A DNA stretch of 64,000 nt from Kalaharituber pfeilii (taxonomy: Eukaryota > Ascomycota > Pezizomycetes > Pezizales > Pezizaceae): assembly GCA_015179045.1 (NCBI GenBank), contig WHUZ01000004.1, forward strand, positions 806,001 through 870,000, written 5' to 3'. Both the position numbers and the translations under genes were made by a program. Positions within the stretch are counted from its first letter, which is position 1. Each line of letters starts with the position of its first letter. The notes beneath the pieces are model-generated. The model made no database searches. It was not told where the DNA came from and saw only the letters and a list, made by a program, of their open reading frames with translations. This document shows, piece by piece, positions 10,490-22,379 of the stretch.

Positions 10490-10583
10490 TTATTTTTTTT
10501 TTTTATTTCACGTGACCCCGCTTGTAGCTGTTCGCCATGGCAGGGCCCCTGGGTCTAAACCCTCAAAGCCCGGAGGCAGGCTT
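10490..10583 (-). mobile_element. 5'-truncated LINE tail, family B
   Basis: T-run then ATTTCACGTGACCCCGCTTG and TAGCTGTTCGCCATGGCAGG, the complement of the family B 3' end. It is flanked by the 14-bp repeat AGCGGCAAACCCTT at 10,476-10,489 and 10,584-10,597. Confidence 0.8.
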
Positions 10584-11432
10584 AGCGGCAAACCCTTGGG
10601 AATGGTGATGGTGGGGCACCCAGATGCTATCTCTCAGCCAGAAGGGCGGCGGTCAACTTCTATACAGTTGGGATAGTATGGGGGACGACAGATAGGGACC
10701 ACCAAATTTAAACCAGTCAAGATCCTCACTGATGGAGAAGCAGTAGGCGACCAGATGCCGGAGGCAGTGGAAAATAAGTTGAGCCTGGAGTATGCGAATG
10801 CCAACGATATTCTGATATGCACACCGCGACATGAGAATGAGAAGTGTATCTCGTTGCACCCACTTTGATATCGACACCGCCGGCATCCGAGCCACAGTGA
10901 AAGCGTATGTGGTAGATATTCCGCAATCATATATATATTGCTAGGGTAGCGATGGATGCAGCAAGTGCGTGCTCTGGGAGATTACGAGAATCATACCTAT
11001 GCGATTTTTGACAAATACGGATGCCCGGCACAGCTGCCAGTTATCCTGCTGGAGGCCTCAGCTAAGCTACTTGAAGTTCTGCTAAACCGGCAATGATCAG
11101 AGACCTCGTTGTCCGTGGACGAGCTGGAGCAGCTACAGATGGGGCATGGCAACTTGAAGACACCCGAAAAGAGGGATTGCGTAAGCTGAAGAAGAAATAG
11201 AGAGTAAGAGTGATTGGGATGAGGACAGTGTAATGGAAATGCAATTGTGGGACAAGGGAACCCGGAGTGAGGTGAAGAGCATTTGATATCAACAAAAGAG
11301 AACGGATGGTAATGGCCCACCCGCAGGACTATCCGGAAGAGAGAGGCGGGAGAAATGGGGGGAAGAAAGAGGCAGTGTGGTGAAGACAACAGAGGTGTAT
11401 GGTATATTTGAGGTGGGAAGTGTGGCGGAAGT

Positions 11433-11877
11433 GAGCTTTAGGAGGACAGCGGAAGTGGTGGAAGGGAGACGGGTTTTGGTGCAGAAACTGTCGAAGGAAA
11501 TGTCGAGCTATGTGTTGTAAGGGAGGGAACTATTGGTTACTAGGTCATGTAGGGGAGCGCGCATGTACATGTGGTTTGAGGAAATGGGATGGTATCTGGT
11601 TGGAAGAGGCGAGAAAGTTCAAGAAGGCATATATGGGGACGGAAGGGCCCAGAAGGCGGAAGAAATATGCGGAGTCTATGCGGGACAGCAAGGTAATGAG
11701 GCCGGTGTGGAATGGGCACGTCCACTCGAGTGGGTCGATGATTTCTTAGATATGGTGGAACAGGAAGGATGCGGCGAGGGACCGGAGCTGGGGAGAAATA
11801 AGCCAGCAAATGCTGCAGACAAGAAAAAGAATAGGAGAAGAAAAAATAATACAAAAGAAGAAAATAATAAAGGGTAA
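11433..11877 (+). pseudogene. Degenerate coding remnant, unknown family
   Basis: One frame reads like protein (TAEVVEGRRVLVQKLSKEM near 11,440, then a TAA near 11,518, then about 110 open codons ending in a Lys/Asn-rich tail). The interruption and very basic end suggest a decayed transposon gene, possibly a LINE ORF1, but I cannot name the family. The rest of 10,600-12,060 shows nothing further. Confidence 0.3.
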
Positions 11878-12067
11878 AGGGGACGGGAGGAACGGAAGTG
11901 AGAGGAGTGGAGGCAGAGGATCAGGTGAAAAGAATGGAGGTATTGGTAGTGGGATGTGAAGAGCCTTTGGGTACTGCTTGTCTGGTTCCCAACTGAGCGC
12001 AGACCAGTGGATACCGGGACAAACGAACGTCACAGGAGGTGGTGAATGAATGGACCCAGGGTTGAGG

Positions 12068-13707
12068 TAGCCTCGTCCCCAGGCGGTTGTAGAAGCCTGA
12101 GATTAGCTAATCGGGTAATCACGTGAGTGCCAAGAACTGTAAATATGTCATTTAAATATACTGTACAACCGCCTGGAGGCATTCCCTCCAAAATTATCGA
12201 ACCCTGCAAAGTCGAACCAACCCCTGCAAATACTCTCGCCCTATATACTATCGACTTGTCCGAATATGTTAGTGTAGTCTTTTTTCAATTCCAGTACCAC
12301 GCATTGTGATTCTATTAGCCAATGTGGGTAGTATTTATACATGGTCAATAAGGTATACATTGAGAATCAAACTAATGCGGAGTGTGGGTGGCATCCGGAA
12401 TGAGTTTCTCAGGGTGAAGCATATTATTTCCGAGAGTTTTATCATACTCTGGAGCTGAGTAGTTCTATACACCTATCTAGCAATAGCCTTGCCAAGTAGT
12501 ATATGGCGGCAGAGTATAGCAGCACAACTTTCTACTGAGAGTCAAACTAATGCAGAGTGTAGCTGCCGGTAGCATCCGGAATGAGTTCCTCATGGTGAAG
12601 CATATGATTTCCGAGAGTTTTATCATACTCCGGAGCTGAGTAGTTCTATACAACTATCTGGCAATGGCTTCGCTCAGTGGTATACTAGTGGCAGTAGAGT
12701 ATAGCAGTACTACTTTCCACTGAGAGTCAAACTAATGCGGAGTGTAGCTGGCGTCCGGAATGAGTTCCTTATGATGAAGAATACTATTTTTGAAATTTTT
12801 ACTATACTCCGGAGCTAAGTAGTTCTATATAACTACTTAGTAATGGCCTTACTAATAAGTATAATAGTATCGGAGTAGATGATAGTAGCACTGAGAATCA
12901 AATTAGAGTAGAATATAATATAGCTGGCATCCGGAATTAGTTTCTCATAATAGAAAATATCATTTCTGAAAGTTTTGATTATAATCCAGAGGTGAGTAGT
13001 ATAAAATATGTATATGTGACAAGCAATATACGACAAGCTGGAATGGTGTCATAGTTACATAAATAAGTGCTATATAAGCATTGCTAGTCAAGTGTCTGTT
13101 TGACCTAGTGGATAGTAACTTTCTGTATATTATTCTAAGAGTTATTAGATTCAATTCCAGTAAGTCCGACTCTTTTAGTCAGACTACGACTCTTTTAGGT
13201 CCAACTCTCTCTGTGTTGAAGTTTAGTCTAACTGGCTAGCTATAGGTAGCTAACCAGTTACTAGTTACTGCCTACCCACCTATATTAGCCCCATTCTCTA
13301 GTAATTAACTAGTTACCTAATTGTAGGGAACGAGGCTATACCTATAAGGAACAATTCCGGATAAAAGTTCCTATAATTAATTGGCTATGCAGAGGTAGTA
13401 TAAGAACTTAATACTGGACTTACATAGCTGGGCGGCACCCCCAGCACCCCCTCAAGCTCTCCATGGGAAGTAGTGTATTTGATAAAAAAGTATACGGAAT
13501 ATTACAGTTCTATAATACATGCTCCGAATCCATTAAGATTTCGACCTCCGGCGCGAAGTGGTTTTGCTCGAGATAGAATTGCAACAATGCCTCCAGGCGT
13601 TTGTGAATTTAAATGACAACGTTTTATTATATTTACAGTTCTTGGCACTCACGTGATCACCCGATTAGCTAATCTCAGGCTTCTACAAACGCCTGGGGAC
13701 GAGGCTA
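12068..13707. mobile_element. TIR element, about 1.64 kb, internally repetitive
   Basis: Inverted repeats of about 80 bp bound the element: TAGCCTCGTCCCCAGGCG at the left and its complement CGCCTGGGGACGAGGCTA at the right, continuing through the GATTAGCTAATCGGGTAATC and GTGCCAAGAACTGTAA blocks. TA at each outer edge fits a Tc1/mariner-type target, but no transposase is present, so it is non-autonomous. A 159-bp near-perfect palindrome built from the same ends lies at 34,081-34,239. The interior holds a satellite array and a member of the GTAAC-ended repeat family (about 13,010-13,150). Confidence 0.75.
12355..12990. repeat. Tandem repeat, period about 180 bp, about 3.5 units
   Basis: Each unit starts near CTGAGAGTCAAACTAATGCG, includes GCATCCGGAATGAGTT and GAGAGTTTTATCATACTC, and runs to the next start (about 12,360, 12,537, 12,718, 12,890). 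Units become more AT-rich left to right; the last has several C-to-T-like changes. It lies inside the TIR element. Confidence 0.7.
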
Positions 13708-14010
13708 CCTCAAGGACAGGAGATGCTTGCCAAGGTCCAAAAAAATGCACCGCTCCATTTGGTACCTGCAGAGAGGTGCGTTTGACCGAGATACTAACCT
13801 AATTGAGCTTAATCTTCCGTAGCCACTTTGCAACCGCAATGTGCACCAGGAGGTGCAACAGGATCGGAGGAAAGGAAAAAAATACGTACAGTTAGACCTT
13901 GCTATAATGAAAACATAAAATTTCGCTTTTCACTATAGCAAGGTTTTCAGTATAGAAAATTGTACTAAATTAGTCATGTAGTCTTGGCAGCTAAGTGACC
14001 AGGGGAACTT

Positions 14011-14071
14011 TTTTTTTTTTTTTTTTTTATTTCACGTGACCCCGCTTGTAGCTGTTCGCCATGGCAGGGCA
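14011..14071 (-). mobile_element. 5'-truncated LINE tail, family B (nested)
   Basis: T-run plus the complement of the family B 3' end, flanked by ACCAGGGGAACTT at 13,998-14,010 and 14,072-14,084. It sits inside the pogo/Fot-like element, which sits inside the gypsy composite: three layers of insertion. Confidence 0.85.
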
Positions 14072-14296
14072 ACCAGGGGAACTTCGCTACCAGTTAACAT
14101 CTGTGTCGATCTACTAGTAATGGAAATAGCTACATTAAGAAATTAATTCAAATGGGATAGTAGCAGTCATGATGAATAGAAATAGAAATGTAAGGAGTAG
14201 TAGTAGTAGGAGAAGAATATAAATTAGAAGTAAATCAGTAGTAGATTAAGATTCGTATTCATTAATTGCTGGCAGCAAGCGGGTATTCATTCATCT

Positions 14297-14806
14297 TTGA
14301 ATACTAGTGAGTTAGCAAAGCAATCATATGAGCAATATATTGAACACCTACAGACTGGAACCTTTGTTACCATCAATAGTCTGATACAGGATAGTTGTCA
14401 CTCCGGACAGGTTCAAGATTTGGTAGATGAGTATCTATTTCATGATGAGGATGCAACAGATAGCACTATTTCTATAGAGGCTATTAGTATTCCGGAACTT
14501 ATAGCAGACATGCAACAAGCACAAGTGGAAGACCTTCACCAGTCTGAATCAAATCCCGAACCCGAGTCTCTATCCCGCCCTCCCATTAGCACCTCAGAGG
14601 CTATCCAGTCTATTGATTCTCTCATGTATTATATGGAGAGTTTGCCGGTTTCTTCTCTGGACCACACTACTTTTCGTCAGCCACTAGAACTTTCAGAGCT
14701 TGCTTCTACCTTTCAGCAGCTTTCTCCCGCCTTAAAGTCATACCAGCAACATACCCGGCAGCAACAGACACTCACAACCTGGTTCAAACCAACCTCTAGC
14801 ACTTAG
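14297..14806 (+). CDS. C-terminal transposase remnant of pogo/Fot-like element
   Basis: A 169-codon frame starting MNTSELAKQSYEQ. It lacks the helix-turn-helix and DDE catalytic region, but its position at the 3' side of the element and its end (QQQTLTTWFKP) resemble the C-terminal tails of pogo/Fot transposases. The first codon may be internal to the ancestral frame. It is expected to be inactive as a transposase on its own. Confidence 0.5.
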   Translation: MNTSELAKQSYEQYIEHLQTGTFVTINSLIQDSCHSGQVQDLVDEYLFHDEDATDSTISIEAISIPELIADMQQAQVEDLHQSESNPEPESLSRPPISTSEAIQSIDSLMYYMESLPVSSLDHTTFRQPLELSELASTFQQLSPALKSYQQHTRQQQTLTTWFKPTSST

Positions 14807-15084
14807 CGCTGTTGGCTGGGCTGCTCGGAATTACTGGTACGCAGGAGGCAAGGCAGGAGCAGGGGGGTCCCTATGAATTTCATTAGTGTCTTTTCATTAT
14901 AGCAAGAACAATTTGTATGTAGATAAAAATAACTTCCTCTAGATTTTTTTTCATTACACTATTTGGTGTGATTTCATTATAGCAAGGTCAAATTGTATGG
15001 GGATAGAAATCCGAGAGCGTGGTATGTTCATTATAGCAAGGTTTTCACTATAGCGAGGTTCATTATAGCAAGGTCTGACTGTAT

Positions 15085-17400
15085 CTGTTTTCGTCATTGC
15101 CGTGGCAATCCTCAAGGATTATGATACCTTATCAACGGTAGCCAAAATCGACTTGTATCACATTTTATAGTTTTTTTATTCGAACTGCATTAGTTGTAGC
15201 AACTAGTCGTCTAGACAAATAGGCCAACGATGGCTCCAGAGACCGACCTGCCCTTACATTTAATGCAAAATCATCTATGTACCTCTATGTAGTTCCATCT
15301 ATGAGGCTCTAGGTGGCTCTACACTCATATTGTCATTCGATATCGCTACGGATACCCATATCACCGCTACAGGCCATATCCCCCATATTTGACTGCTATA
15401 GATGCAGCTGTTGGCTTCGATTGGACAGAAAAATGCCCCCCGCAAAAATAGGAAAGTTCATGCACAGAGAGATTTGGACGCTGCGACTGGAGGCTTTGGG
15501 TACAGTACCTGCGGTTGGTAAATCTGAGGATCGTTGATGACGTCTTGAGCATATTTCAGTGGCTATTTTCTTTTTTCTTTTTTTCGCTGTTTTATTGTAC
15601 TCGAGTATAAGAGGTATGATACTCGCTAGTATGTTGCGCTCAACGCGACACTCCCCCTCAAAAAAAAGGCTGACTAAGCTGAGGTCGAGGAGTTTTCATG
15701 CTCTACAGAACTGTGACGGTATGTAGAGTGATTGCGTGTTCTATGGCTGTGTGGGATATAAAGAAACAGTGTACAGAGCGAGAAAGCTTTGGGAGTGGGC
15801 AAGAGAGTCGCAAGTGGAATTATTCATTGTACCTTGTAAATTTATATAATCCTGATAGAGAGGCAGGACGGGGGGTCCTCCTCTCTTCTCAAAATCTACT
15901 TTTCTTTAAATAAAAAGGAACACCATTAAAGCTTTGAGAGTAGCTCCTCCATAGAACTACGGAATACTAATATTGTCGCTTAGCTTATGTTACGTCTATA
16001 GTAACATCAATCCTAAGCACATTGTACGAGCAAGTTTACGCCTCCGTCTACCTTAAGTTCGCAGCAGTATCGCACAAAGTTGCCCACAAGTTCGCTCCTT
16101 TTCTTTTCTTTTTGCAAATTAACAACAAGCTCTTGTTTTGGAATAGAACGGAATTCACACCTAGCTCAGTCGCACATTCCTCTGCCACCATATTATAGAC
16201 CTGGCTTATCTGAAACCCCATATATATCCAGACGCTTAAGCTCCCGTGTGCCCACAATCCCAATATACCCACAGAATTTTAGCATAAATCTGCAAGCATG
16301 TGCGCCCCACAGGCTATATTTGTGGGGCAATACAACCGCTTTGGATCTCACGCCCAGCTCAACTAGGTATTCCTCCGTCGGCCATAGTCATAGACATCGT
16401 CCCTCTAAAGCCCTCGTGTCCCCAGCAATTGACTACAAGAAAGATGGCATTGGTATAAAACTTCAATAGGCATAAAAAAATAACGGACTGCCAAACAAAA
16501 CAGAAAGGAATATACAAAAAAGCACATGAGAATGGTGACCTACGAACGAGTAATTTGTGTAATCCGAGGAGTTGTTAAATAAGCCTCCGGAGTGGCTGCT
16601 GGAGCAGCTGCTGAAGGAGTGGTACGGTAGGGGGACCGGTGGGGTGAGGGGCTGCTGAAGGAGCCGCTGAAGGGGTCATTAGAGGTGTCACAGAAGGAGT
16701 TGTCAGAGGGCCGTCGAAGGGTTGTTGGAGGGAGGAGCGATTGAGAGGAGGGGGAGAGGGTTGCCTTTGAGAGATGATTGAGGGGAGGGACGGAGGGGAT
16801 AAATAGAAGTGAGAGAGAGGTGAGGGGGGGATGGGTTCAAGAGGTGGTGGAGTTGTCAACTTATCCAACTGGCCTATGCCTTCATTGAAGTGGAAACACT
16901 GTTGTCTCTATTGATAGAGGTAACAACAAGCGCCGTCGAGAGGTGTAGCATTGGGGGGGGGTCCGGTTTGATTCCGAGGGGGCTAGTTGTTTGAAACTAC
17001 TTGGGGAGAATGCGGCGTTCTCCCACCTGGCAAAGAAACTGTTAGAAACTGTTAGAAATGCCGGAGGAGCCGAGACGACGGGGAGGTATTACTGATAGTG
17101 AATGAGGGGAGGTCCGGGGGCCCAAATTTTGTGACGTCTGGGAAGACAAGAAACCAACGCCGTTATGTGGGAGGAGTGCCAGGCTGGTGAGTTTGGAGAG
17201 TGGAAAGGTAATGCATAGAGAGGAGTACAGGAGTCAGGAGTGTGTGTTGTAGTGTCGGAGGTGTCTTATGGTGGTGAGTGAGCATTGCTTATAATGTGAG
17301 AGGTTTCCCAACGTGTTGGTAAAGATGGACCAAGGAGAAAAGATAAAGCAGGTAGAGAGGTGGGGATATGAATGTAGGTAGGCCTGGATAGAGAAAATTG
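15085..17400. other. Left half of the composite, no intact gene
   Basis: No intact gene. The stretch near 15,600-15,665 carries the minus-strand polypurine run and TGTCGCG start described for the composite. 16,560-16,860 is a Pro/Ser-type low-complexity stretch with CTCCTTCAGCAGC-like repeats on the minus strand. 16,000-16,400 contains an imperfect internal duplication (CTATATTTGTGGGGCAATAC region). All of it is repeated at 53.0-54.6 kb. Confidence 0.5.
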
Positions 17401-17404
17401 CGAG

Positions 17405-18414
17405 ATGGGGTTTCAGGAAGGCAATGAAGAAAAGGAGGAGTATTATGAGCAGAGGCATGTGGACACAGTAAAGGGGCATGGTTGTGAGGAAGCAGAGAAG
17501 CGAGGGTGCGTGTGCGCGAGGAAAAGGGTCCTAGAGGGGGTGCAGGGAGTTTTCCCGATCAAAAGGCGAATCATGAGGAAAGACCTCAGTGTAGAACAAA
17601 CCTTGAGTGATAAGGTGCTGAGAAAGTGGATAGAGGATGCAGGGTTCACTCTCGGAACAATATATGACACATGGGAGAAGAAGCGGAGAGTATGGAATTG
17701 CTTTGGACGTATCGAGAGTTGGGGATCACCCAGCTGAATGAGCTACTCATGGCTGATTCGATCCAAAGCTTGGTGCGGCTCAAGCAGGGTGCGGCTCAAG
17801 TAGGAGGCAGTCCCCTACGCAATGAAAGGGCATCGGAGACTATCACCAAGGCAGGAAGGGTTCTTCCGGAAGACGATAAGACAGGGGATAAATGTAGGAT
17901 GTATGAGAAGACTCCCTCTGATGAGCAATTCTCACCGTGAGTGGCGCCCCCGGTGATAGTGGTGAAGGTGCGGGAGGACCCGAATTCTGACCTGCGATTG
18001 ACATTAGATTATAGTCACGTGAAGGAAGAACTGCCTGAGAGACCAGTGGTGCTATCATCAGAGGTTAAGACGCTATGTCGAGGGGAGACCATGAGGTGGG
18101 ATACTATGGGAAGGGTGATCTGAAGAATGGATAATGGGCAATGGGGTAGAGAAGGAGAGTCAGCCAATACTTGCTTTTCGGGTTCCAGGTATAGGGCAGG
18201 TTCGGCCAACTAGGATGCCCCGAAGGTTGGAGTTTGTGTTCCATGAATTGGGTTATCTCGCCTTTGGGCCAATCCCTGAACCATTTCCGGAGCCGTCGCT
18301 GATAGGTGAGAAATTTCGTGAGTATGTGGATGACATGTTCATGAGGAACCTGGGATTCAAGGATTAATTCGAGCTCCTGAAAACACTTATTAACCGAGGC
18401 CGCTGTGTGCCATG
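17405..18414 (+). pseudogene. Gypsy pol remnant: reverse transcriptase, copy 1
   Basis: Pieces in changing frames align with the order of a gypsy RT: APPVIVVKVREDPNSDLRL (fingers) from about 17,942, then the catalytic loop EYVDDMF near 18,323, then FELLKTLINRG. Stops interrupt it at about 17,938 (TGA where copy 2 has Trp), 18,121 and 18,364. Further pieces (WPTPENASDMRKFLGAAQ near 18,540) follow with more breaks. It cannot give a working enzyme. Confidence 0.75.
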
Positions 18415-18689
18415 TTGAGGGTAGCATGGAAAAGCTGTTATTATTCCTGGCACAAATGAATTGCCTAGGGATGCAGTGTTATATTGGAGGGTAACAGAAG
18501 AAAAAGCCAGAGCGCGCGCGTAGAAATTGATCGATTGGCCAACTCCGGAAAACGCGAGTGACATGAGAAAATTTTTGGGAGCAGCACAAATATACAGAGG
18601 GTAGATTGAAAATTTCTCGGAACTGGCACGACCACTGTCACGACTCTAAGGGCAAACCAAGTGGCGATGGACCCTGGCTAATTCTATAT

Positions 18690-19202
18690 CATCCAGAACA
18701 AATGTATGACAGTGGTCGCAATATTCTCAGCTGAAGATGATATGGGGTGGCCTTTACAGACCTATTTCGATGCATTTAGATACACGATTGGCTTCTGCCT
18801 ACTTCAGTTAGTCGGAGAGGTTGAGAGGCCACTAATCTATGATTCAATGACATAAATAAAGCAGAAAGGAATTATGGGACATACAAAAGGGAGCTGTTAG
18901 CAATGGTGCGGTTCTCAGATAAATATGGCTATAAACCGGCTCGCAAAACGATACCCTTCACAGACCACAAACTCTTGGTAACATTCCTCACTCAGACAAG
19001 CTTGATGGGATTTATGCACGGTGAGCGATCAATCTCAGACCTTATAACATTGAGATCACACATCGAGGGAAGCAGAAATGCCATAGTAGATGGCTTGTCC
19101 AGAACATTGTTCCCCGAAGAGGGGCCAGTGGTGGCAGAAGAAGTCGCTCAAAAGGTGCTGAGACATGATAGGCAAGATGGAGTGGTTTTAGAAGGATGGT
19201 AA
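18690..19202 (+). pseudogene. Gypsy pol remnant: RNase H, copy 1
   Basis: Shows PLQTYFDAFRYTIGFCLLQ (the first catalytic Asp region), ERNYGTYKRELLAMV (Glu region), PFTDHKLLVTFL and AIVDGLSRT, the ordered motifs of gypsy RNase H. A TAA near 18,854 interrupts it where copy 2 stays open. Between 19,200 and 19,620 are short repeats with GGAGGTAAAGAAATGAA units. Confidence 0.7.
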
Positions 19203-20000
19203 GGGCAGATTTGAGGAGCTGATTAAAGACATTGGAGCAAAGGGATCAAATGTCTCCATGAAGTAGCAAAAGATCCTGGATATGGTGCTAGGGAGACGGG
19301 TGTGGTGTTGTTGGAGGTGAAAGGGAAAGATATAAACCTTGGAATAAAGCGCAAAAAATGATGGTGAACGGAGGTAAAGAAATGAACGTTGGAGGTGAAA
19401 GGGAAAGATATAAACCCTGGAATGGAGTGTAAGAGAAGATGGTGAGAGGAGGTAAAGAAATGAATATTGGTGGTGAAAGAGAAAGAAGCGGGGAGGCGGT
19501 GAGAGGAGGTAAAGAGATAGACATTGGTGGTGAAGGGGAAAGATATAAACCCTGGAATAGAGCACAAAGGGAGGTGGTGAGAAGAGAGGAGAAGATATTG
19601 GGGGAGAGGAATATCAGGTTGTAATAGAGGGAGATGAACCAGTTTGTTATGCGAAATTGTTACGCGAGGAAAACTGGCTTGGAAGGTTTGGCGCTCGAGA
19701 GGGAGGTGGAAAATTGCGGAAAGGATGTGTGGTATGGAAGTATGGTCCCATGCCTCATGAGAGGGGGAAGGCTGCCGGAGGGGCTGAGGAATGTATCAGA
19801 GAGAGTAGCTTTTAAGGCAGGAGTAAGCAGATTCAAATCTGGGAAGAGTGGACTCATGAGTGCTGGGAACCGGGCAAGTGGTGCCATGTGTGCGGAAGGA
19901 GGACGTGCGTGTAGTAATTGAGGAGGCACACGACGGGGCGGGATACATCTCTGTGGGAGAGGTAGCTGCAACACTTAGAGCGAAGGTATAGTGGAAGAGA

Positions 20001-20642
20001 ATGGCGAGAGATATTCGGGAATATGTCGAGGGGTGCATCATATGTCCACGGATGGGCCCAGTGGTGAGAAGCCAAGAGGTGAGCCCTACGGCAGTGTACC
20101 AGCAATTCGACCTGTTGGGGGTGGAATACCTTGGACCATTCATGGTCCGGGATTCAGATGGGTGTCGGTATATACTCGATGTTGTGGATTACTTCACGCG
20201 CTATACCCGTGCATGGGCTACCAAAAAGAATGATGCGGAGGAGGCAGTGCGGTACCTCGAGGAGTTTGTGAGTCAACCACAAATCGCAATCTATCACGAT
20301 CCAGGTACCCGCTTTGTGAATCCTATGTCCCAGGATTGTTGCACGAAATACGGGATCGAATCGGTAGTGAATCCAAGTGGGTCCACGGGAATGATGCAAT
20401 GGACCAATCGAGGGCTGGAAGACTGTCTGCGAAAGTGCACCCACCAGAAGGGTGACCTCAGATTATGGCCCAAGAATTGGCCAGAGCGACAAGGGGCGGT
20501 GAACACCAGGGTGATTGGTGAACTGAGGTATACACTTCTTGGAATGCTATTTGGAGTCGAGCACCGATTGCCGTTTGAGACTATGGCGAACCCCTCAGGG
20601 AGGGTCTTGGAAGGTGCGATCCATACTGATGGAGCTTTGTGA
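20001..20642 (+). pseudogene. Gypsy pol remnant: integrase, copy 1
   Basis: A 213-codon frame with the zinc-finger end (CIICPRMG) and an integrase-like core. The expected catalytic residues are altered: GVEYLGPF has Glu where the first Asp is expected, YHDPGTRFVN replaces the usual DNGT context, and the Glu region reads GSTGMMQWTNRG. The same changes are in copy 2, so the family was already inactive before these copies separated. Confidence 0.75.
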
Positions 20643-20792
20643 GAAGCGATGGGACGAAATGCTGGAGGATCTAATGGAGAGGGTCAACCAACGAGCATGC
20701 ATGAGGAAATGAAGGATGAAGCACACGAAAGGCAGAGGGAATGGAATGAGAAGAAAGAGAGGTATGACCGGGGCGTAAAGGGGTGGAACCAG

Positions 20793-20862
20793 TCTCGAAC
20801 CAGACTACCGCTTAGTGGCTGACTAAGCTACTCCACACTACGCGGTTGCTTCGTGGGGTGGA
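20793..20862. mobile_element. Small MITE inserted in gypsy copy 1
   Basis: A stretch starting CAGTCTCGAACCAGACTACC is absent from copy 2 and is flanked by GGGGTGGAAC on both sides. Its end resembles the TAGTCTCGTAACCAGACGC end of the MITE at 39,879. Confidence 0.6.
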
Positions 20863-21232
20863 ACTACCGTATGAAGCCGGGGATCTGGTTATACTTTGGG
20901 ACACAACAGCGAAGGGGAGTGGTACTGTTTTATATCGGGATACGATCGTCGACCGGGATATGACGTTCTTGGCACGCCTGCTGGAGATACTACATTTGGC
21001 TATATCTCGTGCAACAGACATGCTAGCAGCTTACAGTAAACAGTTATATGTACAGCATAGCTGATACTATAATTCTAGCATATTGTATTAATTCTGTCAA
21101 CAATAGTTCACTTGCTATATCAAAATATGCATTAATAATGTTGAATTACCACCCCCCTCCTCAACCTCCTGCATATTATCTATCAATAGGTCTATATCTA
21201 TCTTTCCTATAGTAAGAGTTAGTCATTAATGG

Positions 21233-21655
21233 CTATAGTATATGATAGCATATGCAATATAGGCTAGAATAACTTACAGCTCTATTCGCGAGGCCTGAAA
21301 CTAGCTGCTGCAGCTGCTGCATTTGCTGAATTATTTTCTCAAGTGTCGAAGGAGGGGGTGGTGGTGGCTGAGAGTCAGTAGCTCCAGATAATGCTGTTGA
21401 CTTTACTACTATCTTATTGTCTGTATCTTTTGCAGCCCTAGTTCGTCCCCTTTTACCACTCCCTTGCCCTCTAGCCTGCCGTTTTCCTCCTTTCCCACTA
21501 GTAGTTGACCCCCCCCCCTTAACTTCTAGTATATTAGTAGTAAGCCTATCTGTTGGAGTACTTTGGTTCGGACCATCTACAGAAGACTCAGGAGAGTTAT
21601 TAGAGTCCGAATCAAGGTCAATATGACAATCATTCACATTTTTCTGACCCTCCAA
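21233..21655 (-). CDS. Hypothetical exon with coiled-coil segment
   Basis: A minus-strand frame: Asp/Ser-rich start, a Gly/Lys/Arg-rich basic middle, a run of six prolines, then LEKIIQQMQQLQQLVSGLAN, which could form a short coiled coil. A good splice donor (GTAAGT) follows ANRA near 21,275, so the coding part probably ends there as an exon. The frame also extends upstream in phase (RLRQLEGQ) beyond the first ATG. No partner exon or family was recognised; it may belong to a decayed transposon. Confidence 0.3.
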   Translation of the reverse strand: MEGQKNVNDCHIDLDSDSNNSPESSVDGPNQSTPTDRLTTNILEVKGGGSTTSGKGGKRQARGQGSGKRGRTRAAKDTDNKIVVKSTALSGATDSQPPPPPPSTLEKIIQQMQQLQQLVSGLANRAVSYSSLYCICYHIL

Positions 21656-21734
21656 CTGTCGTAGTCGAGCAATGAGATAATTTCGATCCAGGACTCATCC
21701 AAATGATAGTTTTTTCCAACCTTGACTCAGAGTT

Positions 21735-22110
21735 TGTAATGGAGGTGGTAAACGCAGAGAGTTACTGTCTGCCAGGCCAAAAAGACACTTCAGTAGTGAT
21801 CCTCGCTAGTCTTCTGCGTAGCTCATATAGCACTCATTTGTGCGATTGCGATGCCGCCTACCAGCGTCGGCTCGCATATCACTTGCTGCTTGCGTCGTAT
21901 ATGCGCATTTCGTATGCGCTTGCATTTTTCACATTTTTCGCGCGCTCCACCAGCTCCATACTACAGTCGCGGTGAACTCATAACAGCCGCCTGCCAGCGT
22001 CGGCTCACATATCGCTTGCATTGCATAAGCGCATTTCGTATGCGCGTGCATTTTTCGTATTTTCGCGCGCTCCACTGGCCGCCTACACAACTGCCAGTAC
22101 TTCAGCAACT
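21735..22110. repeat. GTAAC-ended repeat family member
   Basis: Starts GTAATGGAGGTGGTAAACGC, carries GCTCATATAGCACTCATTTG, then repeats a GCATATCACTTGC...GCGCATTTCGTATGCGC segment twice. Relatives are at 13.0, 56.3, 56.8 and 58.85 kb. No coding potential. Confidence 0.6.
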
Positions 22111-22379
22111 GAATTTAACTTTAACTTAGAGTGTTGAGAGCGGTGGTGAACTGGTTTGGAGGGTATATTCGGACCTGGGGGTATATCTGCAGGCAGGGAT
22201 TGTGTGCAGCGAGCCGGTTTGAGGGGCATATCTGGGCCCGGGGGTTGCGAGCGGCGAGCTGAGGGCATATCTAAAATGGTAATTCGGTTTAGGATGCAAA
22301 TCTGAGGTTTGACAGTAACAGCGAAGCCGAAACCGAACACATACGCGGAAATAGAAAATGCCAACCATACTCCTGCACC

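Larger units (their letters stand above)
13889..15081 (+). mobile_element. Pogo/Fot-like DNA transposon, internally deleted
   Basis: Ends are inverted repeats CAGTTAGACCTTGCTATAAT and its near complement (ATTATAGCAAGGTCTGACTG), with TA on both sides (13,887-13,888 and 15,082-15,083). The copy at 54.5 kb shows the empty site. At 1.19 kb it is shorter than a full pogo/Fot element, and only the C-terminal part of a transposase-like frame remains. Additional copies of the ATTATAGCAAGG motif occur just inside the right end. A family B LINE tail is nested within it. Confidence 0.8.
13798..20925 (+). mobile_element. Degenerate gypsy-containing composite, copy 1
   Basis: This block matches 48,840-54,634 in inverted orientation along its whole length, apart from insertions found only here (a pogo/Fot-like element at 13,889-15,081 and a small MITE at 20,793-20,862). 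The gypsy part (about 17.4-20.9 kb) reads RT, RNase H, integrase on the plus strand but is broken by stops and frame changes. The left part (13.8-16.5 kb) has a polypurine run followed by TGTCGCGTTGAGCGCAACAT on the minus strand (15,660 down to 15,635), suggesting a 3' LTR edge of a second, oppositely oriented retroelement. Homology with copy 2 stops abruptly near 20,925, so the 3' end of gypsy is missing here. Confidence 0.75.

Noticed and set aside
12068..13707. Full DNA transposon with transposase
   Set aside because: No frame longer than about 67 codons and no DDE motifs inside; only ends and a satellite are present.
19188..19567. Minus-strand frames rich in FISFPFTTN/SLPPLT repeats (also at 50,049-50,428)
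   Set aside because: Antisense shadow of GGAGGTAAAGAAATGAA-type repeats within the degenerate gypsy element.
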